Below are positions 8,744-20,117 of a stretch of 64,000 nucleotides of DNA, in pieces; the first letter of the stretch is position 1; every line of letters begins with the position of its first letter. The DNA lies in contig NZ_JARVWP010000002.1 in assembly GCF_029846235.1 (NCBI RefSeq), positions 186,001 through 250,000 on the forward strand. The letters run 5' to 3'. This stretch comes from Bradyrhizobium sp. CER78 (GTDB lineage Bacteria > Pseudomonadota > Alphaproteobacteria > Rhizobiales > Xanthobacteraceae). The notes below the pieces were generated by a model that worked only from the letters and a program-made list of their open reading frames with translations, searched no databases and had not been told where the DNA came from. The position numbers and the translations under genes are program-made.

Positions 8744-11416
8744 TCAGGCGCCGGCCATTGCTTGTTCAATCGCAGACAGAGCGGCGTCCGCCTTGGCGCC
8801 GTCGGGACCGCCGGCCTGCGCCATGTCGGGCCGGCCGCCGCCGCCCTTGCCGCCGAGCACCTCGGAGCCCTTGCGGACCAGTTCGACCGCGTTGAAGCGC
8901 GAGGTCAGGTCGGCGGTGACGCCGACCACGATGCCGGCCTTGCCGTCCTCGGTGACGCCGACGATAGCGACCACGCCCGAGCCGATCTGCTTCTTGCCGT
9001 CGTCGACCAGGCTCTTCAGGTCCTTGGTTTCGACGCCCTCGACCGCGCGCGCGAGCAGCTTGACGTTGCCGACCTCGCGAACGGCTGAGGCGGCGCCGTT
9101 CGATGCTCCGCCGCCGCCCATCGCGAGCTTCTTGCGGGCATCCGACAGGTCGCGCTCGAGCTTCTTGCGTTCCTCCATCAGGGCTGTGATGCGCGAAGGC
9201 ACGTCCTCGATCGTGGTGCGCAGCTCGGCCGCCGCGGTCTTCGCCAGCGCCATGGTGTCGTTGGCATGCTTGCGTGCGTGACGCCCGGTCAGCGCCTCGA
9301 TGCGACGGACTCCGGAGGCGACAGCGCTCTCGCTGGTCACCGAGATCAGGCCGATGTCGCCGGTGCGGCGGACATGGGTGCCGCCGCAGAGCTCGACCGA
9401 CCAGCCGAGCGTGTTCTGGCCGTGCTCGCGGGCGCTCTTGCCCATCGAGACGACGCGGACCTCGTCACCGTATTTCTCGCCGAATAGCGCACGCGCGCCG
9501 GCCTCGCGGGCGTCGTCGACAGCCATCACGCGGGTCGTCACCTCGTCATTCTCGAGCACGACATCGTTCGCGATATCCTCGACCCGGGCAAGCTCTTCCG
9601 GCGTGATCGGCTTCGGATGCACGAAATCGAAACGCAGGCGATCGGGCGCAACCAGCGAGCCGCGCTGCGCGATGTGATCGCCGAGCACCTGGCGCAGCGC
9701 CTCGTGCAGCAGATGCGTCGCCGAATGGTTGGCGCGGATCGACGAGCGCCTCGCGTGGTCGACTTCGAGCTGCAACGCCGTACCGACGGTCAGCGTGCCC
9801 TGCTCCACCGTGCCGACATGCACGAACAGATCGCCGGCCTTCTTCTGCATGTCGGTGACGCGGAACTTGACGCCCTCACCCGTGAGCACGCCGACGTCGC
9901 CGACCTGACCGCCGGACTCCGCGTAGAACGGCGTCTGGTTCAGCACGATCGCGCCGCTCTCGCCGGCCTTGAGCGCATCGACCTCGGCGCCGTCCTTGAG
10001 CAATGCCGTCACCGCGCCTTCCGCGCTCTCGGTCTCATAGCCGAGGAATTCGGTCGCGCCGAGCTTCTCGCGCAGCGGGAACCATATGGTCTCGGTCGCC
10101 GCCTCGCCGGAGCCTGCCCAGGAGGCGCGCGCCTTCTCGCGCTGCCGCTCCATCGCGTCGGTGAACGCCGCCTGATCGACACTGATGCCGCGCGACTTCA
10201 GCGCGTCCTGCGTCAGGTCCAGCGGGAAACCATACGTGTCGTACAGCGTGAACGCGGTGTCGCCGTCGAACATGTCGCCCTTCTTGAGGCCGGCGCTCTT
10301 CTCGTCGAGGATCGACAGGCCCCGCACCAGCGTCTTGCGGAAGCGGGTCTCTTCCAGCTGCAGCGTCTCCTCGATCAGCTTCTCAGCCCGCACCAGGTCC
10401 GGATAGGCCTGGCCCATCTCGCGGACCAGCGCCCAGACCAGGCGATGCATCAGCGGCTCGCTCGCGCCGAGCAGCTGGGCGTGGCGCATCGCACGGCGCA
10501 TGATCCGGCGCAGCACGTAGCCACGGCCCTCGTTCGACGGCAGCACGCCGTCGGCAATCAGGAACGCCGACGAACGCAGATGGTCGGCGATCACCCGGTA
10601 CGACGCGACGTTCTGCGCGTTCGGTCCGTGGCCGAGCGCCGACGAAGCCGCCTCGATCAAATGGCGGAACAGATCGGTCTCGAACACGCTCTCGACGCCC
10701 TGCAGGATGCAGGCCATGCGCTCCAGGCCCATGCCGGTGTCGATCGAGGGACGCGGCAGCGCCACGCGCTCCTCCTTCGTCACCTGCTCGTATTGCATGA
10801 ACACCAGGTTCCAGAATTCGAGGAAACGATCGCCGTCCTCTTCCGGACTGCCGGGAGGTCCGCCCCAGATGTGCTCGCCGCGGTCGATGAATATCTCCGA
10901 GCACGGACCGCACGGGCCGGTGTCGCCCATCGCCCAGAAATTGTCCGACGTCGGGATGCGGATGATGCGGTCGTCCGAGAAGCCCGCGATCTTCTTCCAG
11001 TAACCGGCCGCCTCGTCGTCGGTGTGGTAGACGGTGACGAGCAGCTTGTCCTTCTTCAGCCCGAAATCCTTGGTGATCAGATTCCAGGCGAGCTCGATCG
11101 CGCGCTCCTTGAAGTAATCGCCGAACGAGAAGTTGCCGAGCATCTCGAAGAATGTGAGATGGCGCGCGGTGTAGCCGACATTGTCGAGGTCGTTATGCTT
11201 GCCGCCGGCGCGCACGCACTTCTGCGACGTCGTGGCACGCTGATAGCTGCGCTTCTCGACGCCGGTGAAGACGTTCTTGAACTGCACCATGCCGGCATTG
11301 GTGAACATCAGGGTCGGGTCGTTGCGCGGCACCAGCGGCGACGACGCCACGATCTCGTGGCCGTTCTCCTTGAAGAAGTTCAGAAATGTCGACCTGATGT
11401 CGTTGACGCTGCTCAT
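8744..11416 (-). CDS. alaS: Alanyl-tRNA synthetase
   Basis: 890 residues, full length. It charges tRNA-Ala with alanine. Class II catalytic core at the start ([52 protein letters not shown]), editing domain with zinc ligands HSATH and CGGTH, and a C-terminal DHHA1 domain ending [17 protein letters not shown] took the ATG at 11416 (MSSVNDIRS) because homologues begin there; two in-frame codons further upstream are possible and the ribosome-binding site is weak. The channel gene follows directly. alaS is divergent from the glycine riboswitch and gcvTHP. Confidence 0.96.
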   Translation of the reverse strand: MSSVNDIRSTFLNFFKENGHEIVASSPLVPRNDPTLMFTNAGMVQFKNVFTGVEKRSYQRATTSQKCVRAGGKHNDLDNVGYTARHLTFFEMLGNFSFGDYFKERAIELAWNLITKDFGLKKDKLLVTVYHTDDEAAGYWKKIAGFSDDRIIRIPTSDNFWAMGDTGPCGPCSEIFIDRGEHIWGGPPGSPEEDGDRFLEFWNLVFMQYEQVTKEERVALPRPSIDTGMGLERMACILQGVESVFETDLFRHLIEAASSALGHGPNAQNVASYRVIADHLRSSAFLIADGVLPSNEGRGYVLRRIMRRAMRHAQLLGASEPLMHRLVWALVREMGQAYPDLVRAEKLIEETLQLEETRFRKTLVRGLSILDEKSAGLKKGDMFDGDTAFTLYDTYGFPLDLTQDALKSRGISVDQAAFTDAMERQREKARASWAGSGEAATETIWFPLREKLGATEFLGYETESAEGAVTALLKDGAEVDALKAGESGAIVLNQTPFYAESGGQVGDVGVLTGEGVKFRVTDMQKKAGDLFVHVGTVEQGTLTVGTALQLEVDHARRSSIRANHSATHLLHEALRQVLGDHIAQRGSLVAPDRLRFDFVHPKPITPEELARVEDIANDVVLENDEVTTRVMAVDDAREAGARALFGEKYGDEVRVVSMGKSAREHGQNTLGWSVELCGGTHVRRTGDIGLISVTSESAVASGVRRIEALTGRHARKHANDTMALAKTAAAELRTTIEDVPSRITALMEERKKLERDLSDARKKLAMGGGGASNGAASAVREVGNVKLLARAVEGVETKDLKSLVDDGKKQIGSGVVAIVGVTEDGKAGIVVGVTADLTSRFNAVELVRKGSEVLGGKGGGGRPDMAQAGGPDGAKADAALSAIEQAMAGA

Positions 11417-11575
11417 GTTCATCCAATCGGAAAAAGGGGCCGGCCAGCCGCAAAAAGGCGTCATTTTCCGGCCGAACGCTTTTAGACATTGCCAGCTGCG
11501 GTGTCCAGAAACTGTGCAGGCGGATCATGGGCTTGCCGCAACAGCACAAAGCCCGTTGATAGTCGTCCGAGTGCG

Positions 11576-11610
11576 TTGACAGCCTTGGCGGGGCCGTGTT
11601 TCTGTCCTAC
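11576..11610 (+). promoter_or_regulatory. Candidate promoter of the gcv operon
   Basis: TTGACA at 11576-11581 is a good -35 element about 45 bases before the first riboswitch aptamer. The -10 partner is weak (TTTCTG or CCTACC region), so the exact promoter is uncertain. Confidence 0.35.
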
Positions 11611-11621
11611 CTGTAAGTAGT

Positions 11622-11788
11622 CACGTCGGGAGAGACCGGCCCTGTACTGGGCCGGCGCCGAAGGAGCAACCGCCCCGGAAACTCTCAGGCAAAAGGACCG
11701 CGTGACGTCTGACATCTGGAAAGAGGCGCTGGGGTTCTCCCCGATGCGTCCGCCGACGGGATAATACTCTCAGGCACAGCGACAGATG
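11622..11788 (+). ncRNA. Tandem glycine riboswitch
   Basis: Two glycine aptamers in series. The first runs about 11622-11706, with GTCGGGAGAGACCGG, GCCGAAGGAGCAA and AACTCTCAGGCAAAAGGACC. The second runs about 11712-11788, with TCTGGAAAGAGGCGC, GCCGACGGGATAA and ACTCTCAGGCACAGCGACAG. The paired CTCTCAGGCA cores are the hallmark of the gcvT riboswitch. It should turn on the glycine cleavage operon when glycine is plentiful. About 60 bases separate it from the gcvT start and would hold the expression platform. Confidence 0.93.
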
Positions 11789-11850
11789 GGGCTTTCTGCA
11801 GGTTTCTCAAGGGGAAATGGGTCCCCGACGGGAACCGCGAGGGCCCTGTG

Positions 11851-12996
11851 ATGCTTGCGCACGAAACTTCCCCGCTGAAACAGACACCGCTGCACGCGCT
11901 GCATCTGGCGCGCGGCGCCAAGATGGTGCCGTTCGCCGGCTACGACATGCCGGTGCAGTACACGGCGGGCGTGCTCAGGGAGCATCTGCACACCCGCAAG
12001 GACGCCGGCCTGTTCGACGTGTCCCACATGGGACAGCTCGTGCTGAAGGCCAAATCCGGCAAGGTCGGCGATGCTGCACTCGCGCTGGAAAAACTGGTGC
12101 CGCAGGACATCGCCGGCATCGCGCCGGGACGGCAGCGCTACGCGCAATTCACCAATGACGACGGCGGCCTGCTCGACGATTTGATGGTGGCGAATTTCGG
12201 CGATCATCTGTTCCTGGTGGTCAATGCCGCCTGCAAGGCAGAGGACGAGGCGCATCTGCGCGCGCATCTCTCCGACACTTGCGAGATCGTGTCGCTGGCC
12301 GACCGCGCGCTGATCGCGCTGCAAGGGCCGAAGGCCGAATCGGCGCTGGCGAAACTTTGTGCAGATGTCAGTTCGATGAAATTCATGGACGCCGGCCCGC
12401 GCCGCGTCGCCGACATTGACTGCTTCGTCTCGCGCTCCGGCTATACCGGCGAGGACGGTTTTGAGATTTCCGTGCCGGCCGACAAGGCCGAAGCGCTGGT
12501 TACAGCGCTGCTCGACAATCCCGACGTGCTGCCGATTGGGCTCGGCGCACGCGACAGTCTGCGGCTCGAGGCCGGGCTCTGCCTCTACGGCCATGACGTC
12601 GACACCACGACGACGCCGGTCGAAGGCGCGCTGGAATGGTCGGTGCAGAAGGTTCGCCGCAGCGGCGGCGTCCGCGCCGGCGGTTTTCCGGGCGCCGACA
12701 AGATTCTTGCGCAATTCGCCGACGGCGCCGCGCGCCGCCGCGTCGGCCTGAAGCCTGACGGCCGCGCGCCGGTGCGCGAAGGCGCGGCACTGTTTGCCGA
12801 CGCCACCTCGTCCGAGCAGATCGGCAAGGTGACCTCCGGCGGCTTCGGCCCGAGCCTCAATGCACCGGTCGCGATGGGCTATCTGCCCACCGCCCTTTCC
12901 GCCGTCGGCACCACCGTTTTCGCCGAAGTGCGCGGCCAGCGGCTGCCGCTGAAAGTCGCCGCCACGCCCTTCGTCCCCAATACCTACAAACGCTAA
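11851..12996 (+). CDS. gcvT: Glycine cleavage system T protein (aminomethyltransferase)
   Basis: 381 residues. It transfers the methylene group from the aminomethyl-lipoyl H protein to tetrahydrofolate and releases ammonia. Recognised from PLHALHLARGAKMVPFAGYDMPVQY, FDVSHMGQ, LIALQGPKA, SRSGYTGEDGFEI, LGARDSLRLEAGLCLYGHD and the C-terminal barrel with KVTSGGFGPSL. The ATG at 11851 follows a GTG that could also start translation. First gene of gcvT-gcvH-gcvP, 18 bases before gcvH, and under the riboswitch. Confidence 0.96.
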   Translation: MLAHETSPLKQTPLHALHLARGAKMVPFAGYDMPVQYTAGVLREHLHTRKDAGLFDVSHMGQLVLKAKSGKVGDAALALEKLVPQDIAGIAPGRQRYAQFTNDDGGLLDDLMVANFGDHLFLVVNAACKAEDEAHLRAHLSDTCEIVSLADRALIALQGPKAESALAKLCADVSSMKFMDAGPRRVADIDCFVSRSGYTGEDGFEISVPADKAEALVTALLDNPDVLPIGLGARDSLRLEAGLCLYGHDVDTTTTPVEGALEWSVQKVRRSGGVRAGGFPGADKILAQFADGAARRRVGLKPDGRAPVREGAALFADATSSEQIGKVTSGGFGPSLNAPVAMGYLPTALSAVGTTVFAEVRGQRLPLKVAATPFVPNTYKR

Positions 12997-13014
12997 ACGC
13001 CAGAGGATCTCTCC

Positions 13015-13380
13015 ATGACGACGCTGTACACGTCCGACCACGAATGGCTCCGCATCGAGGGCGATGTCGCCACGATCGGGATCACCGACTACGCGCAATC
13101 GCAACTCGGCGACGTCGTGTTCGTCGAACTGCCCAAGGTCGGCCGCAGCCTGAAGAAGGCCGAGGCCGCCGCTGTCGTCGAATCCGTCAAGGCCGCTTCC
13201 GACGTCTATGCGCCGATCACCGGCGAGGTGATCGAGGTCAACGAGGCGCTCGCCGCCGAACCCGCGCTGGTCAATTCGGATGCCGGCGGCAAGGCCTGGT
13301 TCTTCAAGCTGAAAATTGCCGACAAGGGCGAACTCGGCGGCCTGATGGACGAGGCCGCCTACGCCGCGCACACCGCCTAA
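13015..13380 (+). CDS. gcvH: Glycine cleavage system H protein
   Basis: 121 residues, standard length. It carries the lipoyl arm that shuttles aminomethyl between the P and T proteins. The lipoylated lysine is K59 in the ESVKAASD context. The DHEWLRIEG start and [19 protein letters not shown] strand are typical. It lies 18 bases after gcvT and 22 before gcvP in one operon. Confidence 0.97.
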   Translation: MTTLYTSDHEWLRIEGDVATIGITDYAQSQLGDVVFVELPKVGRSLKKAEAAAVVESVKAASDVYAPITGEVIEVNEALAAEPALVNSDAGGKAWFFKLKIADKGELGGLMDEAAYAAHTA

Positions 13381-13402
13381 AGGATCACCCGAGGATCAGC
13401 CC

Positions 13403-16276
13403 ATGAACGCGCCCTTCAAGCCGATCAACGAAGCCGCCACCGATTTCGTCCGCCGACATATCGGACCGTCGCCGCGCGACCTCAACGCGATGCTGGACAC
13501 AGTCGGCGCCGCGAGCCTGCAGGCGCTGATGGGTGAGACGCTGCCGGCGTCGATCCGCCAGAAGGCGCCGCTCGATCTCGGACGGGCGCTGAGCGAGACC
13601 GAGGCGCTCGCCCATATGAGCGAGCTCGCCGCGCAGAACCAGGTGTTCACGTCGCTGATCGGCCAGGGCTATTCCGGCACCATCCTGCCGGCGGTGATCC
13701 AGCGCAACATCCTGGAGAACCCGGCCTGGTACACCGCCTATACGCCGTATCAGCCCGAGATCAGCCAGGGCCGCCTCGAGGCGCTGTTCAACTTCCAGAC
13801 CATGATCTGCGACCTCACCGGGCTCGACGTCGCCAATGCCTCACTGCTCGATGAGGCGACGGCGGCAGCCGAAGCAATGGCGCTCGCCGAGCGCCATTCG
13901 CAGGTCAAGGCGAAGGTGTTCTTCGTCGACAAGGAGGTGCATCCGCAGACGCTGGCGGTGATGCGCACGCGCGCCGCGCCGCTGGGCTGGGCGCTGGTGG
14001 TCGGCGATCCCCTCACCGATCTCGACAAGGCCGACGTTCTCGGCGCGCTCTTGCAATATCCCGGCACCACGGGGGCGGTGCGCGACCTCCGGCCGGCAAT
14101 CGCATCGCTGCGTGCCAAGGGTGCGCTTGCGATCGTGGCCGCGGACCTGCTGTCGCTGACGTTGCTGACCTCGCCGGGCGAGCTCGGCGCCGACATCGCG
14201 ATCGGCTCGGCGCAGCGGTTCGGCGTGCCGATGGGCTATGGCGGACCGCACGCCGCCTACATGGCGGTGCGCGACACGCTGAAGCGCTCGCTGCCCGGCC
14301 GCATCGTTGGCCTCTCGGTGGATTCGCGTGGGGCGCCGGCCTATCGCCTCGCGCTGCAGACCCGCGAGCAGCATATCCGCCGCGAGAAAGCGACATCCAA
14401 CATCTGCACCGCACAGGTGCTGCTCGCGGTGATCGCCTCGATGTATGCGGTCTATCACGGCCCCGAGGGCCTGACCCACATCGCACGCGGCGTGCATCGC
14501 CGGGCCACCGTGCTCGCCGCCGGCCTGCGCAAGCTCGGCTTCGCGCCGACCAGCGAGGCGTTCTTCGATACCGTGACCGTCGAGGTCGGCGCCAAGCAGA
14601 TCGAGATCGTCTCCCGTGCGCAGGCGGAGCGGATCAATCTGCGCATCGGCGCGACCACGCTCGGCATCGCGCTCGACGAGACCACGACGCCTGAGACCGT
14701 CGAGGCGGTTTGGCGCGTGTTCGGCGGCAAGCTCAGCTTTGCCGAGATTGAGGGCAGCGCAAGCGAGACGCTGCCGAAGGAGCTGCGGCGCTCCAGCGCC
14801 TTCCTCACCCATCCGGTGTTCAACACCCACCGTTCGGAGACCGAGCTGCTGCGCTACATGCGCAAGCTCTCAGATCGCGACCTCGCGCTCGACCGCGCGA
14901 TGATCCCGCTCGGCTCCTGCACGATGAAGCTCAACGCCACCACCGAGATGATCCCGCTGACCTGGCCAGCGTTCGGCAATCTGCATCCGTTCGCACCCGC
15001 CGATCAGGCCAAGGGCTATCATGCGCTTTTCAAGCGGCTCGAGCAGTGGCTGTGCGACATCACCGGCTATGACGCGGTCTCGCTGCAGCCGAACTCCGGC
15101 GCGCAGGGCGAATATGCCGGCCTGCTGGCGATCCGGGGCTATCATCTGGCGCGCGGCGAGCCGCACCGCAAGGTGTGCCTGATCCCCTCCTCGGCGCACG
15201 GCACCAATCCGGCGTCGGCCGCGATGGTCGGCATGGACGTCGTGGTGGTCGCGTGCGATGCGCGCGGCGACGTCGACGTCAATGATCTCCGCGCCAAGGC
15301 GGAGAAGCATTCGCCCAACCTCGCCGCAGTGATGATCACCTATCCGTCGACCCACGGCGTGTTCGAGGAGCATATCAGCGAGATCTGCGACATCGTGCAT
15401 GCGCATGGCGGTCAGGTCTATCTCGACGGCGCCAACATGAATGCGCAGGTCGGCCTCTCGCGGCCCGGCGATTACGGCGCCGATGTCAGCCATCTCAACC
15501 TGCACAAAACCTTCTGCATCCCGCATGGCGGCGGCGGCCCCGGCATGGGCCCGATCGGCGTCAAGGCGCATCTTGCGCCCTATCTGCCGGGCCATCCCGC
15601 AACCGATGGGGCGACCGCACACGCCATCGGCCCGGTGTCGGCCGCGCCGTTCGGCTCGGCGTCGATCCTGACCATCTCCTACATCTACATCCTGATGATG
15701 GGCGGCGAAGGTCTGACGCGCGCCACCGAGGTGGCGATCCTCAATGCGAACTACATCGCCGCACGGCTGCAGCCGCACTTCCCGGTGCTGTACCGCAACG
15801 AGCGCGGCCGCGTCGCGCATGAGTGCATCGTCGACCCGCGGGCGCTCAAGACGACCAGCGGTGTCACCGTCGACGACATCGCCAAGCGGCTGATCGACTA
15901 CGGCTTCCACGCGCCGACCATGAGCTTCCCGGTGGCGGGCACGCTGATGATCGAACCGACGGAATCGGAATCGAAGTTCGAGATCGACCGCTTCTGCGAC
16001 GCCATGATCGCGATCCGCAACGAAATTGCGGAAGTCGAGAAAGGCCGCTGGAAGGTCGAGGCCTCACCGCTGCGCCACGCGCCGCACACCGTGCACGACA
16101 TCGCCGACGATGTGTGGGACCGGGCCTACACCCGCACTGAGGGCTGCTTCCCGGCAGGCGTGTCGCGGTCCGACAAATACTGGAGCCCGGTCGGCCGCGT
16201 CGACAATGTCTACGGCGACCGCAACCTGGTGTGCTCGTGCCCGCCGATCGAGGATTACGCGGAGGCCGCGGAGTAA
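13403..16276 (+). CDS. gcvP: Glycine dehydrogenase (decarboxylating), P protein
   Basis: 957 residues, the single-chain form with two homologous PLP-fold halves. It decarboxylates glycine and passes the aminomethyl group to lipoyl-GcvH. The PLP lysine is K702 in [18 protein letters not shown], followed by the glycine-rich loop. Other marks are [17 protein letters not shown] at the start, [16 protein letters not shown] and [11 protein letters not shown]. Last gene of the operon; a perfect hairpin lies 30 bases after the stop. Confidence 0.97.
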   Translation: MNAPFKPINEAATDFVRRHIGPSPRDLNAMLDTVGAASLQALMGETLPASIRQKAPLDLGRALSETEALAHMSELAAQNQVFTSLIGQGYSGTILPAVIQRNILENPAWYTAYTPYQPEISQGRLEALFNFQTMICDLTGLDVANASLLDEATAAAEAMALAERHSQVKAKVFFVDKEVHPQTLAVMRTRAAPLGWALVVGDPLTDLDKADVLGALLQYPGTTGAVRDLRPAIASLRAKGALAIVAADLLSLTLLTSPGELGADIAIGSAQRFGVPMGYGGPHAAYMAVRDTLKRSLPGRIVGLSVDSRGAPAYRLALQTREQHIRREKATSNICTAQVLLAVIASMYAVYHGPEGLTHIARGVHRRATVLAAGLRKLGFAPTSEAFFDTVTVEVGAKQIEIVSRAQAERINLRIGATTLGIALDETTTPETVEAVWRVFGGKLSFAEIEGSASETLPKELRRSSAFLTHPVFNTHRSETELLRYMRKLSDRDLALDRAMIPLGSCTMKLNATTEMIPLTWPAFGNLHPFAPADQAKGYHALFKRLEQWLCDITGYDAVSLQPNSGAQGEYAGLLAIRGYHLARGEPHRKVCLIPSSAHGTNPASAAMVGMDVVVVACDARGDVDVNDLRAKAEKHSPNLAAVMITYPSTHGVFEEHISEICDIVHAHGGQVYLDGANMNAQVGLSRPGDYGADVSHLNLHKTFCIPHGGGGPGMGPIGVKAHLAPYLPGHPATDGATAHAIGPVSAAPFGSASILTISYIYILMMGGEGLTRATEVAILNANYIAARLQPHFPVLYRNERGRVAHECIVDPRALKTTSGVTVDDIAKRLIDYGFHAPTMSFPVAGTLMIEPTESESKFEIDRFCDAMIAIRNEIAEVEKGRWKVEASPLRHAPHTVHDIADDVWDRAYTRTEGCFPAGVSRSDKYWSPVGRVDNVYGDRNLVCSCPPIEDYAEAAE

Positions 16277-16298
16277 CGCGGCCTCCGTTGCCGGATGC

Positions 16299-16331
16299 CG
16301 TAGCAACCATCAAGCGGGGATGGTTGCTACG
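16299..16331 (+). terminator. Hairpin after gcvP, possible terminator
   Basis: CGTAGCAACCATC pairs perfectly with GATGGTTGCTACG across seven bases (13-bp stem). No T run follows, so intrinsic termination is doubtful; it may instead be a repeat element or an RNA-stabilising hairpin. The bases just after it (CCAGTTCAAAACGTCGAAAA) resemble another dispersed Bradyrhizobium repeat (recalled, not searched). Confidence 0.4.
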
Positions 16332-16497
16332 GGGTCCAGTTCAAAACGTCGAAAACAACCCCATGCACAGTAGAGATTGGGGCGACTGGTCATCCACCGG
16401 CACTAGATCCAGTCGGTAGGACGGGTAGAGCCAACGGGTCCGCAATTCGGCTATCGCGGGATGCGCGGGCGCGACCGACGCCGCGGCAGGAGGAAAC

Positions 16498-16935
16498 ATG
16501 CGCGAGGAATTCTGGTTTCACTTCCCGTTTCGCGTCCGCTATTCCGAGGTCGACGCGCAGGCCGTGGTGTTCAACGCCCACTACCTGACCTATTTCGACA
16601 CCGCGATAACAGAGTATTTCCGCGCGCTCGGCTATGACTATCTCGGCGAGGTGGCGCGGACCGGCATCGACTTCCACACCGTGAAGTCGGTGGTGGAGTA
16701 CAAGGCGCCGATCCGGTTCGACGAGGACATCGAGGTCTGCGTCCGGGTTGCCCGGATCGGCCGCTCCTCGATCAATCTGGCGCTCGCGATCTTCGCCAAG
16801 GGCTCCGACGACCTGCGCGCCACCGGCGAGATCATCTGGGTCGCGACCGACCAGAAAACCCATCAATCGGTCGCGGTGGCGGACGATCTGCGGGCGCTGA
16901 TCGTGAGCCGGGAGAAGGCGCTGGCACCAGGTTGA
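16498..16935 (+). CDS. Hot-dog fold acyl-CoA thioesterase (YbgC/4HBT type)
   Basis: 145 residues. The RYSEVDAQAVVFNAHYLTYFD segment is the 4-hydroxybenzoyl-CoA-thioesterase-type active-site strand and helix, with the aspartate of EVD the presumed catalytic residue. The later VVEYKAPIRFDEDIEV and TGEIIWVATD strands complete the hot-dog fold. It should hydrolyse an acyl-CoA in the cytoplasm; chain preference unknown. GCAGGAGG lies just before the ATG. It ends five bases from the end of the convergent minus-strand gene. Confidence 0.85.
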   Translation: MREEFWFHFPFRVRYSEVDAQAVVFNAHYLTYFDTAITEYFRALGYDYLGEVARTGIDFHTVKSVVEYKAPIRFDEDIEVCVRVARIGRSSINLALAIFAKGSDDLRATGEIIWVATDQKTHQSVAVADDLRALIVSREKALAPG

Positions 16936-16940
16936 GTTGA

Positions 16941-17903
16941 CTACGGCTTGGTCAGCGTCGGAGCAATGCGCCAGAGATTGTCGTTGGTGAGGTGCGTGCC
17001 GCCCCACCAGCGATCGATCGGGTTATGGCTGCTGAAGTCTTCCTGGTGCGCGATGATCGCTTCGCCGAACTCGGTCAGCCGCGGATAGCTTGCGGCGTAG
17101 CGCGCGTGCCAGCTCCTTTTGCTCTGCGGTCGTTCGAGATCGGTCACTGCAGGCGACGGACCATCCGTGAGGCCGTCGAGCAATGAGAAAAGTTCGAGTT
17201 CCCCGAACACATTTCCGGGGCGCCAGAAACGATGAAGTAGTCCAAGCGCTGAAAAGCCGTCGTAACGTGCGATCAGCTCAAGAAGTCGCATTTCAGTTGC
17301 GCCAAGCCCCGTCGCGCGGGAGGGCAATTCTGCAACCAAGGCAAGCTGCGCCGACCTCAGAAATGGCAGTGAGCTAAGGTCACTCTGCAAGCAATCCAGA
17401 AAAGGCATTGGGGTGGCTGCGCGATAAGCCGACCAGATCGCACTTCCGGTATTGAGTTCGACCGGGCCGACGTCGACCGTCAACACATCCTCTGGTTCGG
17501 GCATCTGTTCAGCCGGCATCGTCAGATCGAAATCAACAAGACGCAACTTCAACCTGGCCGCTGTCTCGGGATGACATCTGAAAAAAGCCAGAAGGAAGAC
17601 CAGCTGCAGCTGATCGTTCGGATATTGTTCGAACCAGAGCTCGATAACGTCATACGGTTCGCAATACTCGACGAGCGAAAGGTGCCTGCGAGCCCGGACT
17701 TCATCGGAGAACAATCTCCATGAACACCAATCCGACCAATGACGACCCGGGCCCTGGCCGGAACGCGCGCCAAAATAATCTTCGAACTCTTCTACCGGGG
17801 GCAACGGCCCCCCAACGAAGCGAAAGCGAAATTCAATGACCGCTTCTGCCAGACCTGAGCGCGCGAGACGGATACCGGAACCAGTCAGAATCAAGCGCTT
17901 CAT
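16941..17903 (-). CDS. Uncharacterised protein (C-terminus like some DUF1835 proteins)
   Basis: 320 residues, no signal peptide or membrane segment. I do not recognise a family with certainty. The C-terminus, LTEFGEAIIAHQEDF then IDRWWGGTHLTNDNLWR, resembles the end of proteins that carry DUF1835. A middle segment (FLDCLQSDLSSLPFL, ALLHRF-like helices) is helical. The ATG at 17903 (MKRLILTGSG) is preceded by GAGG; nine codons upstream in frame look non-coding. It lies downstream of recA on the same strand, separated by a hairpin. Confidence 0.65.
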   Translation of the reverse strand: MKRLILTGSGIRLARSGLAEAVIEFRFRFVGGPLPPVEEFEDYFGARSGQGPGRHWSDWCSWRLFSDEVRARRHLSLVEYCEPYDVIELWFEQYPNDQLQLVFLLAFFRCHPETAARLKLRLVDFDLTMPAEQMPEPEDVLTVDVGPVELNTGSAIWSAYRAATPMPFLDCLQSDLSSLPFLRSAQLALVAELPSRATGLGATEMRLLELIARYDGFSALGLLHRFWRPGNVFGELELFSLLDGLTDGPSPAVTDLERPQSKRSWHARYAASYPRLTEFGEAIIAHQEDFSSHNPIDRWWGGTHLTNDNLWRIAPTLTKP

Positions 17904-17938
17904 CGTCCAACCTCGCCGAACGCAACACAATACGAAAC

Positions 17939-17978
17939 GGGCGCCGAAGACGTCGGCAACTCAACGTCCTCAGCGCCC
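17939..17978 (-). terminator. Hairpin after recA, possible terminator
   Basis: On the minus strand GGGCGC...GACG pairs with CGTC...GGCGCCC (interrupted stem) and is followed by GTTTCG. It lies about 30 bases after the recA stop and before the next minus-strand gene. Confidence 0.4.
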
Positions 17979-18009
17979 GCTTCCAGCGAAATCATGTCTG
18001 CCTTGAGGT

Positions 18010-19098
<1,089 letters not shown>

Positions 19099-19202
19099 TT
19101 GGGATGTGCTCCTTATGGCGAGGATTCGCTAGCGGGACAAACGGCGGGTGAGATCAGACGGAATGCGTTGTTGATAGAAATCTCGTACCACGTTTGTTCC
19201 AT

Positions 19203-19217
19203 GTTCGCAATATGTTC
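19203..19217 (-). promoter_or_regulatory. SOS box (LexA operator) of recA
   Basis: GTTC-GCAATAT-GTTC on the plus strand, i.e. GAAC-N7-GAAC toward recA. This is exactly the direct-repeat SOS box known for alphaproteobacterial LexA, in the expected place upstream of recA. Confidence 0.85.
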
Positions 19218-19538
19218 TTTTGCGGATTTAGGCGCTGGCCTACTTCCATCCCCTAGTGGCCTGCTTTGAAAATTCGAGTGGCCTAGTTTGGACTTAACCC
19301 ATCCTCAACCATGCAGCGGCCGACGTTCTCAGTAGTCCTACCGACCGGCATATTCCCTGTTCTGGGCGCATAGATTTTGATGATCCACGATTCCATCGAG
19401 CAGATGGATTACCGGGAGTTCTCCGTGGGTGAACGGAGTTCCTTCCTAATTTGTTTCGGAGAATTGCTAGGCACAAATTGCACTAGATCACCGAGTTCCC
19501 GGCGCGTAGGGTTCCATTATCAACGCAGGGGTTGTGTC
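19218..19538. other. Gene-free stretch with short direct repeats
   Basis: No convincing gene. At 19255-19291 the phrase AGTGGCCTxCTTTG / AGTGGCCTAGTTTG occurs twice, as seen at ends of some IS21-like elements, but no transposase is nearby. From about 19310 to 19500 the sequence resembles, in diverged form, segments near 21.09 and 21.46-21.66 kb, including GTTCTCAGTAG and GGCACAAATTG. Confidence 0.4.
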
Positions 19539-19628
19539 ATGGTGAGCGGCATACTTGAAAGCGTGGCTATCGTGCTGTTCGGCCTAAGCCCGCTCGTCAT
19601 CATCGGAATAGCGATGTACGCGCAGTAA
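19539..19628 (+). CDS. Possible 29-residue hydrophobic peptide
   Basis: An ATG-initiated frame encoding a mostly hydrophobic peptide (SGILESVAIVLFGLSPLV then IIGIAMYAQ), able to span the membrane once. The only support is the hydrophobic pattern and the hairpins 43-130 bases downstream, which would suit a short transcript. The ribosome-binding site is weak. It could be chance. Confidence 0.3.
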   Translation: MVSGILESVAIVLFGLSPLVIIGIAMYAQ

Positions 19629-19671
19629 CCGCGAACCTGGCCCGCACGCGCCAAGCGAGCCGGTAGATGGT

Positions 19672-19718
19672 CCCAGCAACAAGCCTTCCCCCTACACAGG
19701 CCCCCAAAGTTGCTGGGG
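19672..19718. repeat. GGGGCC-type hairpin 1
   Basis: CCCAGCAAC pairs with GTTGCTGGG over a loop that itself contains GGCCCCCAAAG. First of five similar GGCCCC/GGGGCC hairpins between 19.6 and 21.3 kb. Confidence 0.5.
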
Positions 19719-19729
19719 CCGCTCATAGC

Positions 19730-19757
19730 GAGGCCGCCTCAGTTGGCGGCCTCTTTC
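19730..19757 (+). terminator. Intrinsic terminator-like hairpin A
   Basis: GAGGCCGCC-TCAGTT-GGCGGCCTC followed by TTTC: a nine-pair GC stem with short loop and T-rich tail. A near copy follows the 73-residue gene at 20116. Confidence 0.6.
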
Positions 19758-19895
19758 ATTACAGACCTTTGCCGTCGTCCTTATCGCGCTCATAGCCGAA
19801 GTCGAACTGATACTGCTCTCCAAACCTCGGATAGTGAGTGAACGGAGTTCCTGTGCTATAAAGCGGAACTTGCGCTCTGGCAGGGAGCGGGACAA

Positions 19896-20117
19896 ATGCC
19901 AATCAGCCGTTTGCTGAAGGCTGGCGAACACACGTCAGAAGAAGTCGAGCTGCTAAGCAAGGCCTTTGACCTCGCCTTGCGTGCGATGGACCTCGTTGAT
20001 CGTAATGATCCGCTTTGCGAGCTGGTGGCCCGCAAGGTCATCGAGGCCGGTGCTACAGGCATCAGCGATCCGAAAGAAATCGCGGGGATCGCCGTGGCTC
20101 GGATTGGTCTACGGTGA
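19896..20117 (+). CDS. Small conserved hypothetical protein
   Basis: 73 residues, soluble and mostly helical (EEVELLSKAFDLALRAMDLVDRNDPLCELVARKVIEAG then DPKEIAGIAVARIGL). Many Bradyrhizobium genomes carry similar short proteins with LVDRNDP and RKVIEIGATG (recalled, not searched). AGGGAG lies upstream of the ATG. Function unknown. The terminator-like hairpin B starts at the stop codon, so it is probably a one-gene transcript. Confidence 0.75.
   Translation: MPISRLLKAGEHTSEEVELLSKAFDLALRAMDLVDRNDPLCELVARKVIEAGATGISDPKEIAGIAVARIGLR

Noticed and set aside
9617..11485. 622-codon plus-strand open frame
   Set aside because: Antisense shadow of alaS, with Arg/His/Leu-rich composition and no recognisable domain.
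19255..19291. Insertion-sequence end
   Set aside because: A double AGTGGCCT phrase is suggestive of IS21-type ends, but no transposase or partner end was found.
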